Part shown: one piece after another, positions 44,337 to 53,139 of the stretch | How positions within the stretch are numbered: position 1 is the first letter of the stretch | How the letters are laid out: every line of letters starts with the position of its first letter | Assembly: GCA_036734105.1 (NCBI GenBank) | Contig: DAIMZH010000015.1 | Span: 1 to 64,000 of the forward strand | Direction: 5' to 3' | DNA from: Azoarcus_F sp036734105 | GTDB lineage: Bacteria > Pseudomonadota > Gammaproteobacteria > Burkholderiales > Rhodocyclaceae | Length of the DNA: 64,000 nucleotides | Notes under the pieces: generated by a model | The model's database searches: none | What the model was told of the DNA's origin: nothing | What the model saw: the letters and a program-made list of their open reading frames with translations, nothing else | Made by a program: the position numbers and the translations under genes

Positions 44337-45791
44337 TCAGAGCGGGTTGGCGGTATGGCTCGGCGGAGGGTGCTCGCCGACCTTGACGATTTTCAGCGTG
44401 TTGGTGCCTCCGCTGAAACCTATTGGTTCGCCTACCGTGAACACCAGCAGATCGCCGCGCTCCACCACACCCTGGTCGAGCAGCACCTGCTCGGCGTCCC
44501 ATAGCAGTTGATCGCGGTCGTGGTGGGGCTGAGGCATGAGCAAAGGATAGACTTCGCGGAATAGGGTCATCTGGTCGCGTGCGCTGGGCTCGGGGGTGAG
44601 GGCGTAGATCGGCAGACCACCATTGACCCGGCTCATCCACAGCGCTGTTGATCCACTCTGGGTAAGGGCCGCGATGGCTTTTACCTTGAGGTGGTAGGCT
44701 GTCCAGATGGCCGCCATGGCAATCGACTGGTCAATCTGGGTGAACACGCGATTGAGGAAGTCGCGGTCCAGGGTGACTTCTGCCGATTTCTCGGCTTCGA
44801 GGCAGACGCGGCTCATGGCTTCCACCACCTCAACCGGGAATTGTCCGGCGGCAGTCTCGGCAGACAACATCACCGCGTCAGTGCCATCCAGCACCGCGTT
44901 GGCGACATCAGACACCTCGGCGCGGGTCGGAACCGGGTTGAGGATCATGGATTCCATCATCTGGGTGGCCGTGATGGTGAGCTTGTTGCGCTCTCTCGCC
45001 GCACGCAGCATGCGTTTTTGCAAAGCAGGCACGGCAGCGTCACCGACTTCGACGGCGAGATCGCCGCGTGCGACCATGATGCCGTCTGAGGCGTCGAGAA
45101 TTTCCACAAGGTTGGCGACTGCCTCGGTGCGTTCGATCTTGGCGATGAGCAGCGCCTTGCCGCCAGCGGCACGCATCAACTGGCGTGCCATATACATGTC
45201 GGCGGCACTCTTTGGAAAGGACACCGCAAGAAAGTCCACGCCGATTTGGGCTGCGGTGCGGATGTCTTCCATGTCTTTGGCGGTGAGGGCCGGGGCCGAC
45301 AGACCGCCACCCTGACGGTTGATGCCCTTGTTGTTGGACAGCGGCCCACCCACGCGAACCCGGGTGTGGATCTCGGTGCCGCGCACATGTGACACATCCA
45401 GCTTGATGCGACCATCGTCAAGCAATAGCACATCACCCGGTTTGACATCGCGGGTCAGATCCTTGTAGTCCAGCCCCACCCGGTTGTTGTCGCCCACTGC
45501 GCAGGTAGCGTCGAGGATGAAGGCTGCGCCATTCTCAAGCGTGATCTTTCCTTCGGCAAATTTGCCTATGCGTATCTTCGGTCCCTGGAGATCAGCCAGA
45601 ATGCCAACGGGGCGTCTGGTGCGCATGGCAACATCTCTGACTTTCTCTGCGCGGGCGCTGTGGTCAGCGGCTGTACCATGTGAGAAATTCATCCGGACGA
45701 CATCGACTCCGGCCTGCAGCATGCGCTCCAGCACTTCGGGAGTATTTGAGGCTGGACCAAGAGTGGCGACGATTTTGGTGTGACGTGGCAT
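44337..45791 (-). CDS. pyk: Pyruvate kinase
   Basis: It converts PEP and ADP to pyruvate and ATP. The 484-residue protein shows TKIVATLGPASNTPEVLERM, VVRMNFSHGTAADH, LADLQGPKIRIG, the active-site Lys in LLIAKIERTEAV, and TATQMMESM with MLSAETAAG. The C-terminal allosteric domain is complete. It lies among Calvin-cycle genes, giving a drain from fixed carbon to pyruvate; pgk is upstream, but a small gene on the opposite strand intervenes. Confidence 0.96.
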   Translation of the reverse strand: MPRHTKIVATLGPASNTPEVLERMLQAGVDVVRMNFSHGTAADHSARAEKVRDVAMRTRRPVGILADLQGPKIRIGKFAEGKITLENGAAFILDATCAVGDNNRVGLDYKDLTRDVKPGDVLLLDDGRIKLDVSHVRGTEIHTRVRVGGPLSNNKGINRQGGGLSAPALTAKDMEDIRTAAQIGVDFLAVSFPKSAADMYMARQLMRAAGGKALLIAKIERTEAVANLVEILDASDGIMVARGDLAVEVGDAAVPALQKRMLRAARERNKLTITATQMMESMILNPVPTRAEVSDVANAVLDGTDAVMLSAETAAGQFPVEVVEAMSRVCLEAEKSAEVTLDRDFLNRVFTQIDQSIAMAAIWTAYHLKVKAIAALTQSGSTALWMSRVNGGLPIYALTPEPSARDQMTLFREVYPLLMPQPHHDRDQLLWDAEQVLLDQGVVERGDLLVFTVGEPIGFSGGTNTLKIVKVGEHPPPSHTANPL

Positions 45792-45876
45792 GAGAGGTAC
45801 CGATAGCTATTAAGGTGAGCAGCAAATCAGCGCTGCGTGTCCTATTATGGAATGTCAGCGTGACATGGGGAAGAGC

Positions 45877-46263
45877 ATGGACTGGGGTTTGGTGTTGATT
45901 TCCTTGGTTGGTGCCGTGTTTGTCTGGTATGTGCTTACCGCCTTGCGTTGGCTACTTGATGCTGCCCGGTGGCGTGTTGGTCGGGGCCAGCAACTGGCTG
46001 GACATCATGCGGTAACGATTGTGCCCGGCGAGGTGGCGTGTGAGCATTCGCGCAGGGTGGCACGCCGTCGGGTGCTGGCGGCAGAGGCACCGGGCTTACC
46101 TCTGCAGGCTTGCGATGCAAAGGAGTGTACCTGCATCTATCGTCATTTTGACGATCGTCGGGCTGCACAACGGCGCGCGCCTGTGCATGTCGGGGCGGTC
46201 AAGTCAAACCGTCGCATGCAGCAGCCGGGTCGGCGCTACGAGGACGGATTGGTGTCGGGTTGA
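45877..46263 (+). CDS. Conserved small membrane protein, unknown function
   Basis: A protein of 128 residues from ATG 45877, which has GGGGAAG just upstream; an ATG at 45847 would add ten residues. One N-terminal transmembrane helix (WGLVLISLVGAVFVWYVLTA) leads to an Arg-rich cytoplasmic part containing ACDAKECTCIYRHFDDRR. The Cys/His/Asp cluster could bind a metal. I do not recognise a characterised family. It is transcribed against the pyk and pgk genes on either side, splitting the cluster. Confidence 0.6.
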   Translation: MDWGLVLISLVGAVFVWYVLTALRWLLDAARWRVGRGQQLAGHHAVTIVPGEVACEHSRRVARRRVLAAEAPGLPLQACDAKECTCIYRHFDDRRAAQRRAPVHVGAVKSNRRMQQPGRRYEDGLVSG

Positions 46264-46307
46264 TGCCGGCAGCGCACATTGGCTGCCGGCTGCAGGCTGC
46301 TGTGGGT

Positions 46308-47492
46308 TTACTGCGCGAAGCGTGATTCAAGTGCGGCGATGGCGGGAAGCTTCTTGCCTTCCAGGAACTCCAGAAAGGCGCCGCCACCGGTCGAGATGTA
46401 GCCAACGTCTTCGGCGATGTGGAACTTGGCGATGGCCGCCAGGGTGTCGCCGCCGCCAGCAATCGAGAAGGCCTCGGAGTGTGCGATGGCCGAGGCCATC
46501 ATCTTGGTGCCACCGGCAAACTGCGGAAGTTCAAACACCCCGACCGGACCGTTCCACACAATGGTGCCTGCGTGGGCGATGATGTCGGCCAGCTTGGCTG
46601 CCGTGCGGGGGCCGACGTCGAGAATGCGATCGTGCGGTCCGACTTCGTCCACCGGGATGCGGTTGGCACGCGCCAGCGCGGACACCTCGTCAGCCACGAC
46701 CACATCCACCGGCAACGGCACTTCGGCGCCGCGTTCCTTCATCATGTCTATGATGATCTGCGCTTCCTTGACCAGTTCGGGTTCGGCCAGGGATTCTCCG
46801 ATGCGTTTGCCCGAAGCCAGCAAAAAGGTGTTGGCGATGCCGCCGCCGACGATGAGCTGGTCCACCTTGTTGGCGAGTGACTTGAGAATGGTCAGCTTGG
46901 ACGAGACCTTGGAGCCGCCGACGATTGCCACCAGCGGGCGTGCAGGGTTGTGCAGCGCCGTGGACAAAGCGTCGATCTCGGCGCCCATCAGGATGCCGGC
47001 GCAAGCGACTGGCGCAAACTGGGCGATACCGTGCGTGGTCGCTTCGGCGCGATGGGCGGTGCCGAAGGCGTCATTGACATAGACATCGCACAGTGCAGCC
47101 ATTTTTTTGGCGAGTTCTTCGTTGTTTTTCTTCTCGCCCTTGTTGCAGCGGCAATTTTCCAGCAGCACGACTTCGCCGGCCTTGACGTCAACGCCGCCTT
47201 CCACCCAGTCCTGGATCAGCTTGACCGGGCGATGCAACAATTGGCCGAGTCTGACCGCGACCGGGGCCAGCGTGTCTTCCGGGCCGACTGCGCCTTCGGT
47301 GGGGCGGCCCAGATGTGAGGTCACCATGACGGCTGCGCCACGCTCAAGGCAGTACTGGATGGACGGCAACGAGGCCTTGATGCGTGTGTCTTCGGTGATG
47401 TTGCCAGCTTCGTCTTGCGGCACGTTGAGGTCGGCGCGGATGAACACGCGCTTGCCGGCGACGTCGAGATCGGTAAGTTTCTTGACTTGCAT
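46308..47492 (-). CDS. pgk: Phosphoglycerate kinase
   Basis: It interconverts 3-phosphoglycerate and 1,3-bisphosphoglycerate, ATP-consuming in the Calvin direction. The 394-residue protein has VFIRADLNVPQDEAGNITED, VMVTSHLGRPTEG, AIVGGSKVSSKLTIL, WNGPVGVFE and the nucleotide site GGGDTLAAI. Its start codon lies only 20 nt after an intrinsic terminator following gap, which leaves little room for a separate promoter. Confidence 0.96.
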   Translation of the reverse strand: MQVKKLTDLDVAGKRVFIRADLNVPQDEAGNITEDTRIKASLPSIQYCLERGAAVMVTSHLGRPTEGAVGPEDTLAPVAVRLGQLLHRPVKLIQDWVEGGVDVKAGEVVLLENCRCNKGEKKNNEELAKKMAALCDVYVNDAFGTAHRAEATTHGIAQFAPVACAGILMGAEIDALSTALHNPARPLVAIVGGSKVSSKLTILKSLANKVDQLIVGGGIANTFLLASGKRIGESLAEPELVKEAQIIIDMMKERGAEVPLPVDVVVADEVSALARANRIPVDEVGPHDRILDVGPRTAAKLADIIAHAGTIVWNGPVGVFELPQFAGGTKMMASAIAHSEAFSIAGGGDTLAAIAKFHIAEDVGYISTGGGAFLEFLEGKKLPAIAALESRFAQ

Positions 47493-47511
47493 GTGATGTG
47501 ATTTCCGGATG

Positions 47512-47538
47512 AAAAAAATGCCCTGCTGGGCAGGGCAT
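47512..47538 (-). terminator. Intrinsic terminator between gap and pgk
   Basis: On the minus strand a perfect 9-bp stem ATGCCCTGC / GCAGGGCAT with a 3-nt loop is followed by six Ts. It begins 16 nt after the gap stop and ends 20 nt before the pgk ATG. It should separate gap from pgk expression by partial termination. Confidence 0.88.
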
Positions 47539-47553
47539 GTTTGTCAGAAGGGA

Positions 47554-48570
47554 TTACTTGGCTTCGGCCAGCACGCGTGCGGCATCGAGCATGCGGCAGG
47601 AGTAGCCCCACTCGTTGTCGTACCAGGCCAGTACCTTGACCAGATTGCCTTCCATGACGCGGGTCTGGGTGGCATCGAACACTGATGAGTGAGAGTCGTG
47701 GTTGAAGTCGCTGGACACCAGCGGGTCTTCGTTGACTGCCAGCACGCCCTTGAGCGCGCCGTTGGCAGCGTCCTTCATCAAGGCGTTGATCTCATCCTTG
47801 CTGGTGTTGCGGCCTGCGGTGAAGGTGAGGTCGACCAGCGACACGTTCATGGTCGGCACGCGCAGCGAAAAGCCGTCGAATCTGCCAGCCAGCGCCGGCA
47901 GCACCAGGCCGACGGCCTTGGCGGCCCCGGTCTTGGTGGGGATGATGTTCTGCGCACCGGCGCGGGCACGGCGCAGATCCTTGTGACGCACGTCTACCAG
48001 CACCTGGTCGTTGGTGTAGGCGTGGATGGTGGTCATCAGGCCTTTTTCGATGCCGATGGCGTCCTGCAACACCTTGGCGACCGGCGCCAGGCAGTTGGTG
48101 GTGCATGAGGCGTTGGACACGACCGTCATGTCTGCTGTGACGATGTCGTGGTTCACGCCATAGACGATGGTGGCGTCAACGTCGTCACCGCCAGGGGCGG
48201 AAATAAGAATCTTTTTTGCACCCTGGTCAAGGTGAACTTGCGCCTTGGCCTTGCTGGTGAAGGCACCGGTGCATTCGAGCAGGACGTCCACGCCAAGCTC
48301 GCCCCAGTTGATGTCCAGCGGGTTTTTGGTGGAGAAGAAGGGGATGCGATCACCGTCGATAATGAAGGCGCTGTCACCTTCGGTTTCGACCGAGAAGCCG
48401 AACCGGCCGTGGGTGGTGTCGTACTTGGTGAGATGGGCGTTGATGGTGATGTCGCCGGAGGCGTTGATCGCGACGACTTCAAATTGGTCGCGCAGACCCA
48501 GTTCGTAAATCGCACGCAGGGTGCAGCGACCGATGCGGCCGTATCCGTTGATCGCAACTTTAATTGCCAT
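47554..48570 (-). CDS. gap: Glyceraldehyde-3-phosphate dehydrogenase
   Basis: The ATG at 48570 follows CTGGAG and gives 338 residues; the longer upstream frame is antisense to tkt codons and rejected. The Rossmann start is VAINGYGRIGRCTLRA, the catalytic Cys is in VSNASCTTNCLAPVAK, and WYDNEWGYS closes the domain. The residue after the second beta strand (VAINASGD) lacks the usual NAD-specific Asp, as in enzymes that can use NADPH, which would suit the Calvin cycle. That coenzyme inference is tentative. Confidence 0.95.
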   Translation of the reverse strand: MAIKVAINGYGRIGRCTLRAIYELGLRDQFEVVAINASGDITINAHLTKYDTTHGRFGFSVETEGDSAFIIDGDRIPFFSTKNPLDINWGELGVDVLLECTGAFTSKAKAQVHLDQGAKKILISAPGGDDVDATIVYGVNHDIVTADMTVVSNASCTTNCLAPVAKVLQDAIGIEKGLMTTIHAYTNDQVLVDVRHKDLRRARAGAQNIIPTKTGAAKAVGLVLPALAGRFDGFSLRVPTMNVSLVDLTFTAGRNTSKDEINALMKDAANGALKGVLAVNEDPLVSSDFNHDSHSSVFDATQTRVMEGNLVKVLAWYDNEWGYSCRMLDAARVLAEAK

Positions 48571-48635
48571 GCTTTCTTCTCCAGATGATTGCATTGAAAA
48601 CCACAATGAGGCTGCCGGGGTGCCCAGACCCGGGA

Positions 48636-50654
48636 TCAGCCGAGGACGCGCTCCACTTCGGCAGTAACGGCATCTGCGGTGATGCCGAAGTGGACGTATA
48701 GCTTGCCAGCCGGCGCGGATTCGCCAAAACTGTCGATTCCGATCACGCCGCCGTCGAGGCCTGTGTATTTGTACCAGCCGCTGGTGCAACCGGCCTCGAC
48801 CGCGACGCGCGGCAGACCAGCCGGCAACACAGCCTGACGCCAGTCGGCGTCCTGCCGTTCGAACAAGTCGCAACAGGGCATGGACACCACACGAACCGGG
48901 ATTCCCTTGTCGGCGAGCGCCTTTTGGGCGGCCAGCGCGATCTCGACTTCAGAGCCGGTGGCGATAATGGCAGCCCGGGCATTGTTGCCTTCGGCTTCGG
49001 ACAGCACATAGCCACCGCGCCGGATGGCGGCAAGTTGCTCGGCGCTGCGCGACTGGAAGGGAAGGTTCTGGCGCGACAGCAGCAGGGCACTCGGACCATC
49101 ATGGCGTTCGATACCGCAGGCCCAGGCCACGGCGGTTTCGCTGGTGTCGCATGGACGCCAGACATCGAGGTTTGGGATCAGCCGCAGGCTGGCTGCCTGT
49201 TCGATGGGTTGATGGGTTGGGCCATCTTCACCGAGGCCGATGGAGTCATGCGTGAACACGAACACCTGGCGCTGCTTCATCAGCGCGGCCATGCGGATGG
49301 CGTTACGGGCGTAGTCGCTGAAAATAAGGAAGGTGGCGGTGTAAGGGATCAGTCCGCCATGCAGCGTGATGCCGTTGGCAATGGCCACCATGCCGAATTC
49401 GCGGACCCCGTAATAGAGGTAGTTGCCACCGCTGTCGCGACTGACGCCGCGTGAGCCAGACCACAGGGTGAGGTTTGAGCCTGCGAGGTCTGCCGAACCG
49501 CCAATCAGTTCGGGCAAGGCTGGCGCAAAGGCTTCGATACTGTTCTGGCTGGCCTTGCGGGTGGCGATGTTTTCAGCTTTGGCAGTGACGCTAGTCAGCA
49601 CGCTGTCGACATGGGCCGACCAGTTGGCAGGCAGGGCACCGCTGATGCGACGGTTGAACTCGGCTGCAAGTTCGGGGTGGGCTGCGGCGTAGGCGTCGAA
49701 GCGTTGTTGCCAGTCGGCTTGTGCGATGGCGCCAGCGTCACGGCGATCCCAGGCGCGCTGGATATCTTCGGGAATCTCAAAGGCGGGGTATGGCCAGCCT
49801 ATGTATTCGCGGGTGGCAGCGATCTCGGCATCACCGAGCGGTGCGCCGTGAACGTCGTGGCTGTCCTGCTTGTTGGGTGAGCCTGCACCGATGATGGTCT
49901 TGCAGCAGATCAGGGTGGGCTGTGAGGTATTGGCGATGGCTGCTTGAATGGCGGCCTCGATAGCTGCCGAGTCGTGGCCCTGCACGTTTGGAATGACCTG
50001 CCAGCCGTAGGCTTCAAAGCGTTTCGGTGTGTCGTCGCTGAACCAGCCTTCGACGTGTCCGTCGATGGAGATGTTGTTGTCGTCGTAAAAGGCAATGAGT
50101 TTGCCGAGACCAAGTGTGCCAGCCAGCGAACAGGCTTCGTGCGAGATGCCTTCCATCAGGCAGCCGTCACCCAGAAAAACCCAGGTGCGGTGATCGACGA
50201 TGGTGTGTCCGGGCCGGTTGAATGATTCGGCCAGCACCTTTTCGGCAATAGCCATGCCTACCGCGTTGGTCACGCCCTGGCCGAGCGGACCGGTGGTGGT
50301 TTCAACACCTGGCGTATAGCCGTATTCGGGGTGGCCTGGCGTTTTGCTGTGCAACTGGCGGAAGTTTTTGATGTCTTCGATGCTGACATCGTAGCCGGTG
50401 AGATGGAGCAGGGCATAGACGAGCATTGAGCCGTGACCGTTGGACATGACGAAGCGGTCGCGATCGGGCCATGTTGGGTCAGCAGGGTTGTGCTTGAGAT
50501 GATGACGCCACAGCACTTCGGCGATTTCGGCCATGCCCATCGGGGCGCCCGGATGGCCGGATTTGGCTTTTTGCACGGCATCCATGGCCAGCGCACGGAT
50601 GGCGCCAGTGTAAGGGGTGAATACGGGCGGGGTGATGTGGCGTGCGTTTGGCAT
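48636..50654 (-). CDS. tkt: Transketolase
   Basis: A thiamine-diphosphate enzyme moving two-carbon units in the Calvin and pentose phosphate cycles. The 672-residue protein shows AIRALAMDAVQKAKSGHPGA, the ThDP-binding GDGCLMEGISHEACSLAG, and pyrimidine-domain motifs VFTHDSIGLGEDGPTHQPIE and YYGVREFGMVAIANG. It lies between prk and gap on the same strand, 65 nt from gap. Confidence 0.96.
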   Translation of the reverse strand: MPNARHITPPVFTPYTGAIRALAMDAVQKAKSGHPGAPMGMAEIAEVLWRHHLKHNPADPTWPDRDRFVMSNGHGSMLVYALLHLTGYDVSIEDIKNFRQLHSKTPGHPEYGYTPGVETTTGPLGQGVTNAVGMAIAEKVLAESFNRPGHTIVDHRTWVFLGDGCLMEGISHEACSLAGTLGLGKLIAFYDDNNISIDGHVEGWFSDDTPKRFEAYGWQVIPNVQGHDSAAIEAAIQAAIANTSQPTLICCKTIIGAGSPNKQDSHDVHGAPLGDAEIAATREYIGWPYPAFEIPEDIQRAWDRRDAGAIAQADWQQRFDAYAAAHPELAAEFNRRISGALPANWSAHVDSVLTSVTAKAENIATRKASQNSIEAFAPALPELIGGSADLAGSNLTLWSGSRGVSRDSGGNYLYYGVREFGMVAIANGITLHGGLIPYTATFLIFSDYARNAIRMAALMKQRQVFVFTHDSIGLGEDGPTHQPIEQAASLRLIPNLDVWRPCDTSETAVAWACGIERHDGPSALLLSRQNLPFQSRSAEQLAAIRRGGYVLSEAEGNNARAAIIATGSEVEIALAAQKALADKGIPVRVVSMPCCDLFERQDADWRQAVLPAGLPRVAVEAGCTSGWYKYTGLDGGVIGIDSFGESAPAGKLYVHFGITADAVTAEVERVLG

Positions 50655-50731
50655 GGTGTGCGAAGTATCAGCCTGATAAACGCGACATTATCGCCGAAAA
50701 GGCGCTGGCCGGGTAGTTCCGGGCAAGACTC

Positions 50732-51607
50732 TCATGCCAGCCGTCTGCGCTTTTCCATCAGTTTCCAGATCATCGGCGTGAGGATGAGTTGCATGGCGAG
50801 GTCGAGTTTGCCGCCCGGAATTACGATGGAGTTGGCGCGCGACATGAACGAATCGGTGATCATGTTGAGCAGATAGGGAAAATCGATGCCGCGTGGGTCG
50901 GCAAAACGAATGACCACCATGGACTCTGCGAGCGTGGGTACATCGCGGGCGATGAAAGGGTTGGAGGTGTCCACAACCGGGACGCGCTGAAAGTTCATGT
51001 GGGTGCGCGAAAACTGCGGCACGATGCAATGCACGTAGTCGTGCATGCGTCGCAGTATGGTGTCCTGCACAGCTTCAAGTGAGTAGCCGCGTTCTCTTGT
51101 GTCGCGGTGCAGTTTCTGAATCCATTCCAGATTAATCGTTGGTGCCACACCAATCAGCAGGTCGACATGTTGTGCGATGTTGACGGTGTCGCTGACAAAG
51201 CCACCGTGCAGACCTTCGTAGAACAGGCAGTCGGTGCCCACCGGGAGATCCTCCCATTCGGTGAAGGTGCCGAGCGGGAGATTCCAGCGCATGGCTTGTT
51301 CTTCGTTGTGGATGTAGTGTCGCTTGCGACCGACTGCGGACTCGCCATAACCACGGAACAGGGATTCGAGTTCTTCGAGCAGGTTGGCTTCCGGGCCAAA
51401 GTGACTGATGCCCTTGTCGCCACGAGTGTCGGTGTCTGCCACTACCTGTCGCATTTCATCACGCGTGTAGCGGTGAAAACTGTCGCCTTCGACAATGGCG
51501 GCATTGACGTTCTCGCGGTGAAAAATGGCTTCAAAAGTGTGTTTGACGGTGGTGGTGCCTGCGCCGGACGAGCCGGTGACTGCGATGACTGGGTGTTTGG
51601 CGGACAT
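50732..51607 (-). CDS. prk: Phosphoribulokinase
   Basis: It phosphorylates ribulose-5-phosphate to the RuBisCO substrate. The 291-residue, proteobacterial-type enzyme has the P-loop VTGSSGAGTTTVKHTFE, EGDSFHRYTRDEM, ISHFGPEANLLEELESLF, DCLFYEGLHGG and DFPYLLNMI. Together with cbbLS it makes a complete CO2-fixing branch within the window. It is followed by tkt after 77 nt. The gene is also called cbbP. Confidence 0.97.
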   Translation of the reverse strand: MSAKHPVIAVTGSSGAGTTTVKHTFEAIFHRENVNAAIVEGDSFHRYTRDEMRQVVADTDTRGDKGISHFGPEANLLEELESLFRGYGESAVGRKRHYIHNEEQAMRWNLPLGTFTEWEDLPVGTDCLFYEGLHGGFVSDTVNIAQHVDLLIGVAPTINLEWIQKLHRDTRERGYSLEAVQDTILRRMHDYVHCIVPQFSRTHMNFQRVPVVDTSNPFIARDVPTLAESMVVIRFADPRGIDFPYLLNMITDSFMSRANSIVIPGGKLDLAMQLILTPMIWKLMEKRRRLA

Positions 51608-51622
51608 GTGTTTACGAGAACT

Positions 51623-52432
51623 TCATGAGTGGTCGTTTACCCACGACTGCCACTTGGTCAGCAGCGTGGGTGTGGCTGCTGCAATGACACCACGCTTGAC
51701 CGCGGGGCCAGCCATCAGAGAGCCGCGATCAAGGGCGTTGGCGGCACCACCTGCTTCAGCGAGGATGAGTTGCCCTGCGGCGTAATCCCACAGCATTTGC
51801 CCGCCATGGAGGTATACATCGAGGCGACCGGCGGCAACAAAGCACCATTCCAGCGCGCTTGAGCCGAAGTTGCGCTGGGAATAATAGGGAGGGCGTACCG
51901 CCAACTCGTCTGCCAGGTGATTGGAAATACGTTTGAAGTCGATGCCGGCCACGGCGTCTTCAAGCCGGCTCGCGGGGGGACGAAGCGGCAGTGCGGTGCC
52001 GTTCAGGTAGGCGCCCGCCCCTTTGGCCGCGTAGAACGACTCGTCGGTGACCGGGTTGTAGACCACACCAAAGCGGGTTTCGTGGTTGACGATGTAGGCA
52101 ATGGACACCGCAAAGAAGGGGATGCCGTTGGCGAAGTTGGTGGTGCCGTCGATTGGGTCTATGCACCACAAGCCGCTAAAGCCCTCCTGCCAGGTGCGGG
52201 CTTGCTCTTCGCGGGTCATTTCTTCTCCGAGAACCGGACCGGGAAGCAGCTTGGGGAGTTCGGTGACAAAGCGGCGTTGGGATTCGAGGTCGGCTTCGGT
52301 AAATAGTGAACCGTCGGCCTTGCGGTTGCGGACTGTATTGAGATATCGGGGCAGGATGACTTCGCGGGCGATTTCCCGGACTAGCGATTCGAGTGCCCGG
52401 GCGCGGGCGAGGCGATGTGCTGCTGTAGGCAT
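51623..52432 (-). CDS. Inositol-monophosphatase-family phosphatase
   Basis: This 269-residue protein, from ATG 52432 with GGGAGA upstream, has the metal-dependent phosphatase motifs: the acidic pair near GEEMTREEQ, WCIDPIDGTTNFANGIPFFA and MLWDYAAGQLILAEAGG. The family includes inositol monophosphatase, histidinol phosphatase (HisN), and some fructose-1,6-bisphosphatases. It sits 15 nt upstream of prk and 1 nt after a thioredoxin-like gene. A bisphosphatase role in the Calvin cycle is therefore possible but inferred; no classical cbbF is in the window. Confidence 0.88.
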   Translation of the reverse strand: MPTAAHRLARARALESLVREIAREVILPRYLNTVRNRKADGSLFTEADLESQRRFVTELPKLLPGPVLGEEMTREEQARTWQEGFSGLWCIDPIDGTTNFANGIPFFAVSIAYIVNHETRFGVVYNPVTDESFYAAKGAGAYLNGTALPLRPPASRLEDAVAGIDFKRISNHLADELAVRPPYYSQRNFGSSALEWCFVAAGRLDVYLHGGQMLWDYAAGQLILAEAGGAANALDRGSLMAGPAVKRGVIAAATPTLLTKWQSWVNDHS

Positions 52433-52433
52433 G

Positions 52434-52991
52434 TCAGTTCTCCCGCCATTTGATTGAACAACCGATGCTGGCGATTTGTTCCAGCGGCCCGTGACCGGTT
52501 TCGGCGACAAGTTTCATGGCTTCAAAAAGCTCGCGACGTGCGTCTGGTGCAGCAGCGCTGCGACCTGATGCATCCAGTCGTCCGCGGTATTGCAGTTTCA
52601 GGTCGGCGTTGAAGCCGAAGAAGTCCGGCGTGCATACAGCCCCGAATGCCCGGGCGACTTGCTGGCTTTCGTCGAGTACATACGGAAACGGAAAGTTCAG
52701 CCTGGCGGCAATGTTGACCATGTTGTCCCAACTGTCCTCCTGATACTCCTTCGGGTCGTTGGCCATGATTGCGATGCTGGCCACCCCCAGCGCCTGCAAC
52801 TCGCGGGTGTCGCGCAGCAGGCGATCGGTGATGGCCTTGACATAAGGGCAGTGATTGCAGATGAACATGACCAGCAGACCTTTGGGGCCGCAGGCTTCAT
52901 TGAGGCTGTAGCGTTTACCGTCCACACCAGGAAGGTCGAAATCGGGTGCGGTCCAGCCGAAGTTGCAGATTGGGGTCGAGGTGGCAACCAT
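52434..52991 (-). CDS. Thioredoxin/peroxiredoxin-like protein
   Basis: A 185-residue protein of the thioredoxin fold, AhpC/TSA-like, from ATG 52991 with AAGGAG upstream. The redox motif is CNHCPY in VMFICNHCPYVKAITDRLL; the N-terminal FGWTAPDFDLPGVDGKRYSL is typical of TlpA-type proteins, but no signal peptide is present, so it is probably cytoplasmic. It is the first gene of the prk cluster. A role in redox control of carbon enzymes or in peroxide defence is inference only. Confidence 0.85.
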   Translation of the reverse strand: MVATSTPICNFGWTAPDFDLPGVDGKRYSLNEACGPKGLLVMFICNHCPYVKAITDRLLRDTRELQALGVASIAIMANDPKEYQEDSWDNMVNIAARLNFPFPYVLDESQQVARAFGAVCTPDFFGFNADLKLQYRGRLDASGRSAAAPDARRELFEAMKLVAETGHGPLEQIASIGCSIKWREN

Positions 52992-53139
52992 GCACTGCTC
53001 CTTGTTTTGTGACTTTGACGTGCTTGTATGATAGCCCGGATAAGTGTCGCTTCGTGACACAAAGACCGCTTTGGCTTGTGACACAACCTAGGGTGAGTCA
53101 GAATCGCTGCATTATTAATGATCGCTGGAGACGGCATTC

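Noticed and set aside
47554..48873. N-terminally extended GAPDH frame starting at 48873
   Set aside because: The extension is antisense to nothing useful, covers tkt codons on the same strand in another frame, and the ATG at 48570 has a good ribosome-binding site and family-typical start.
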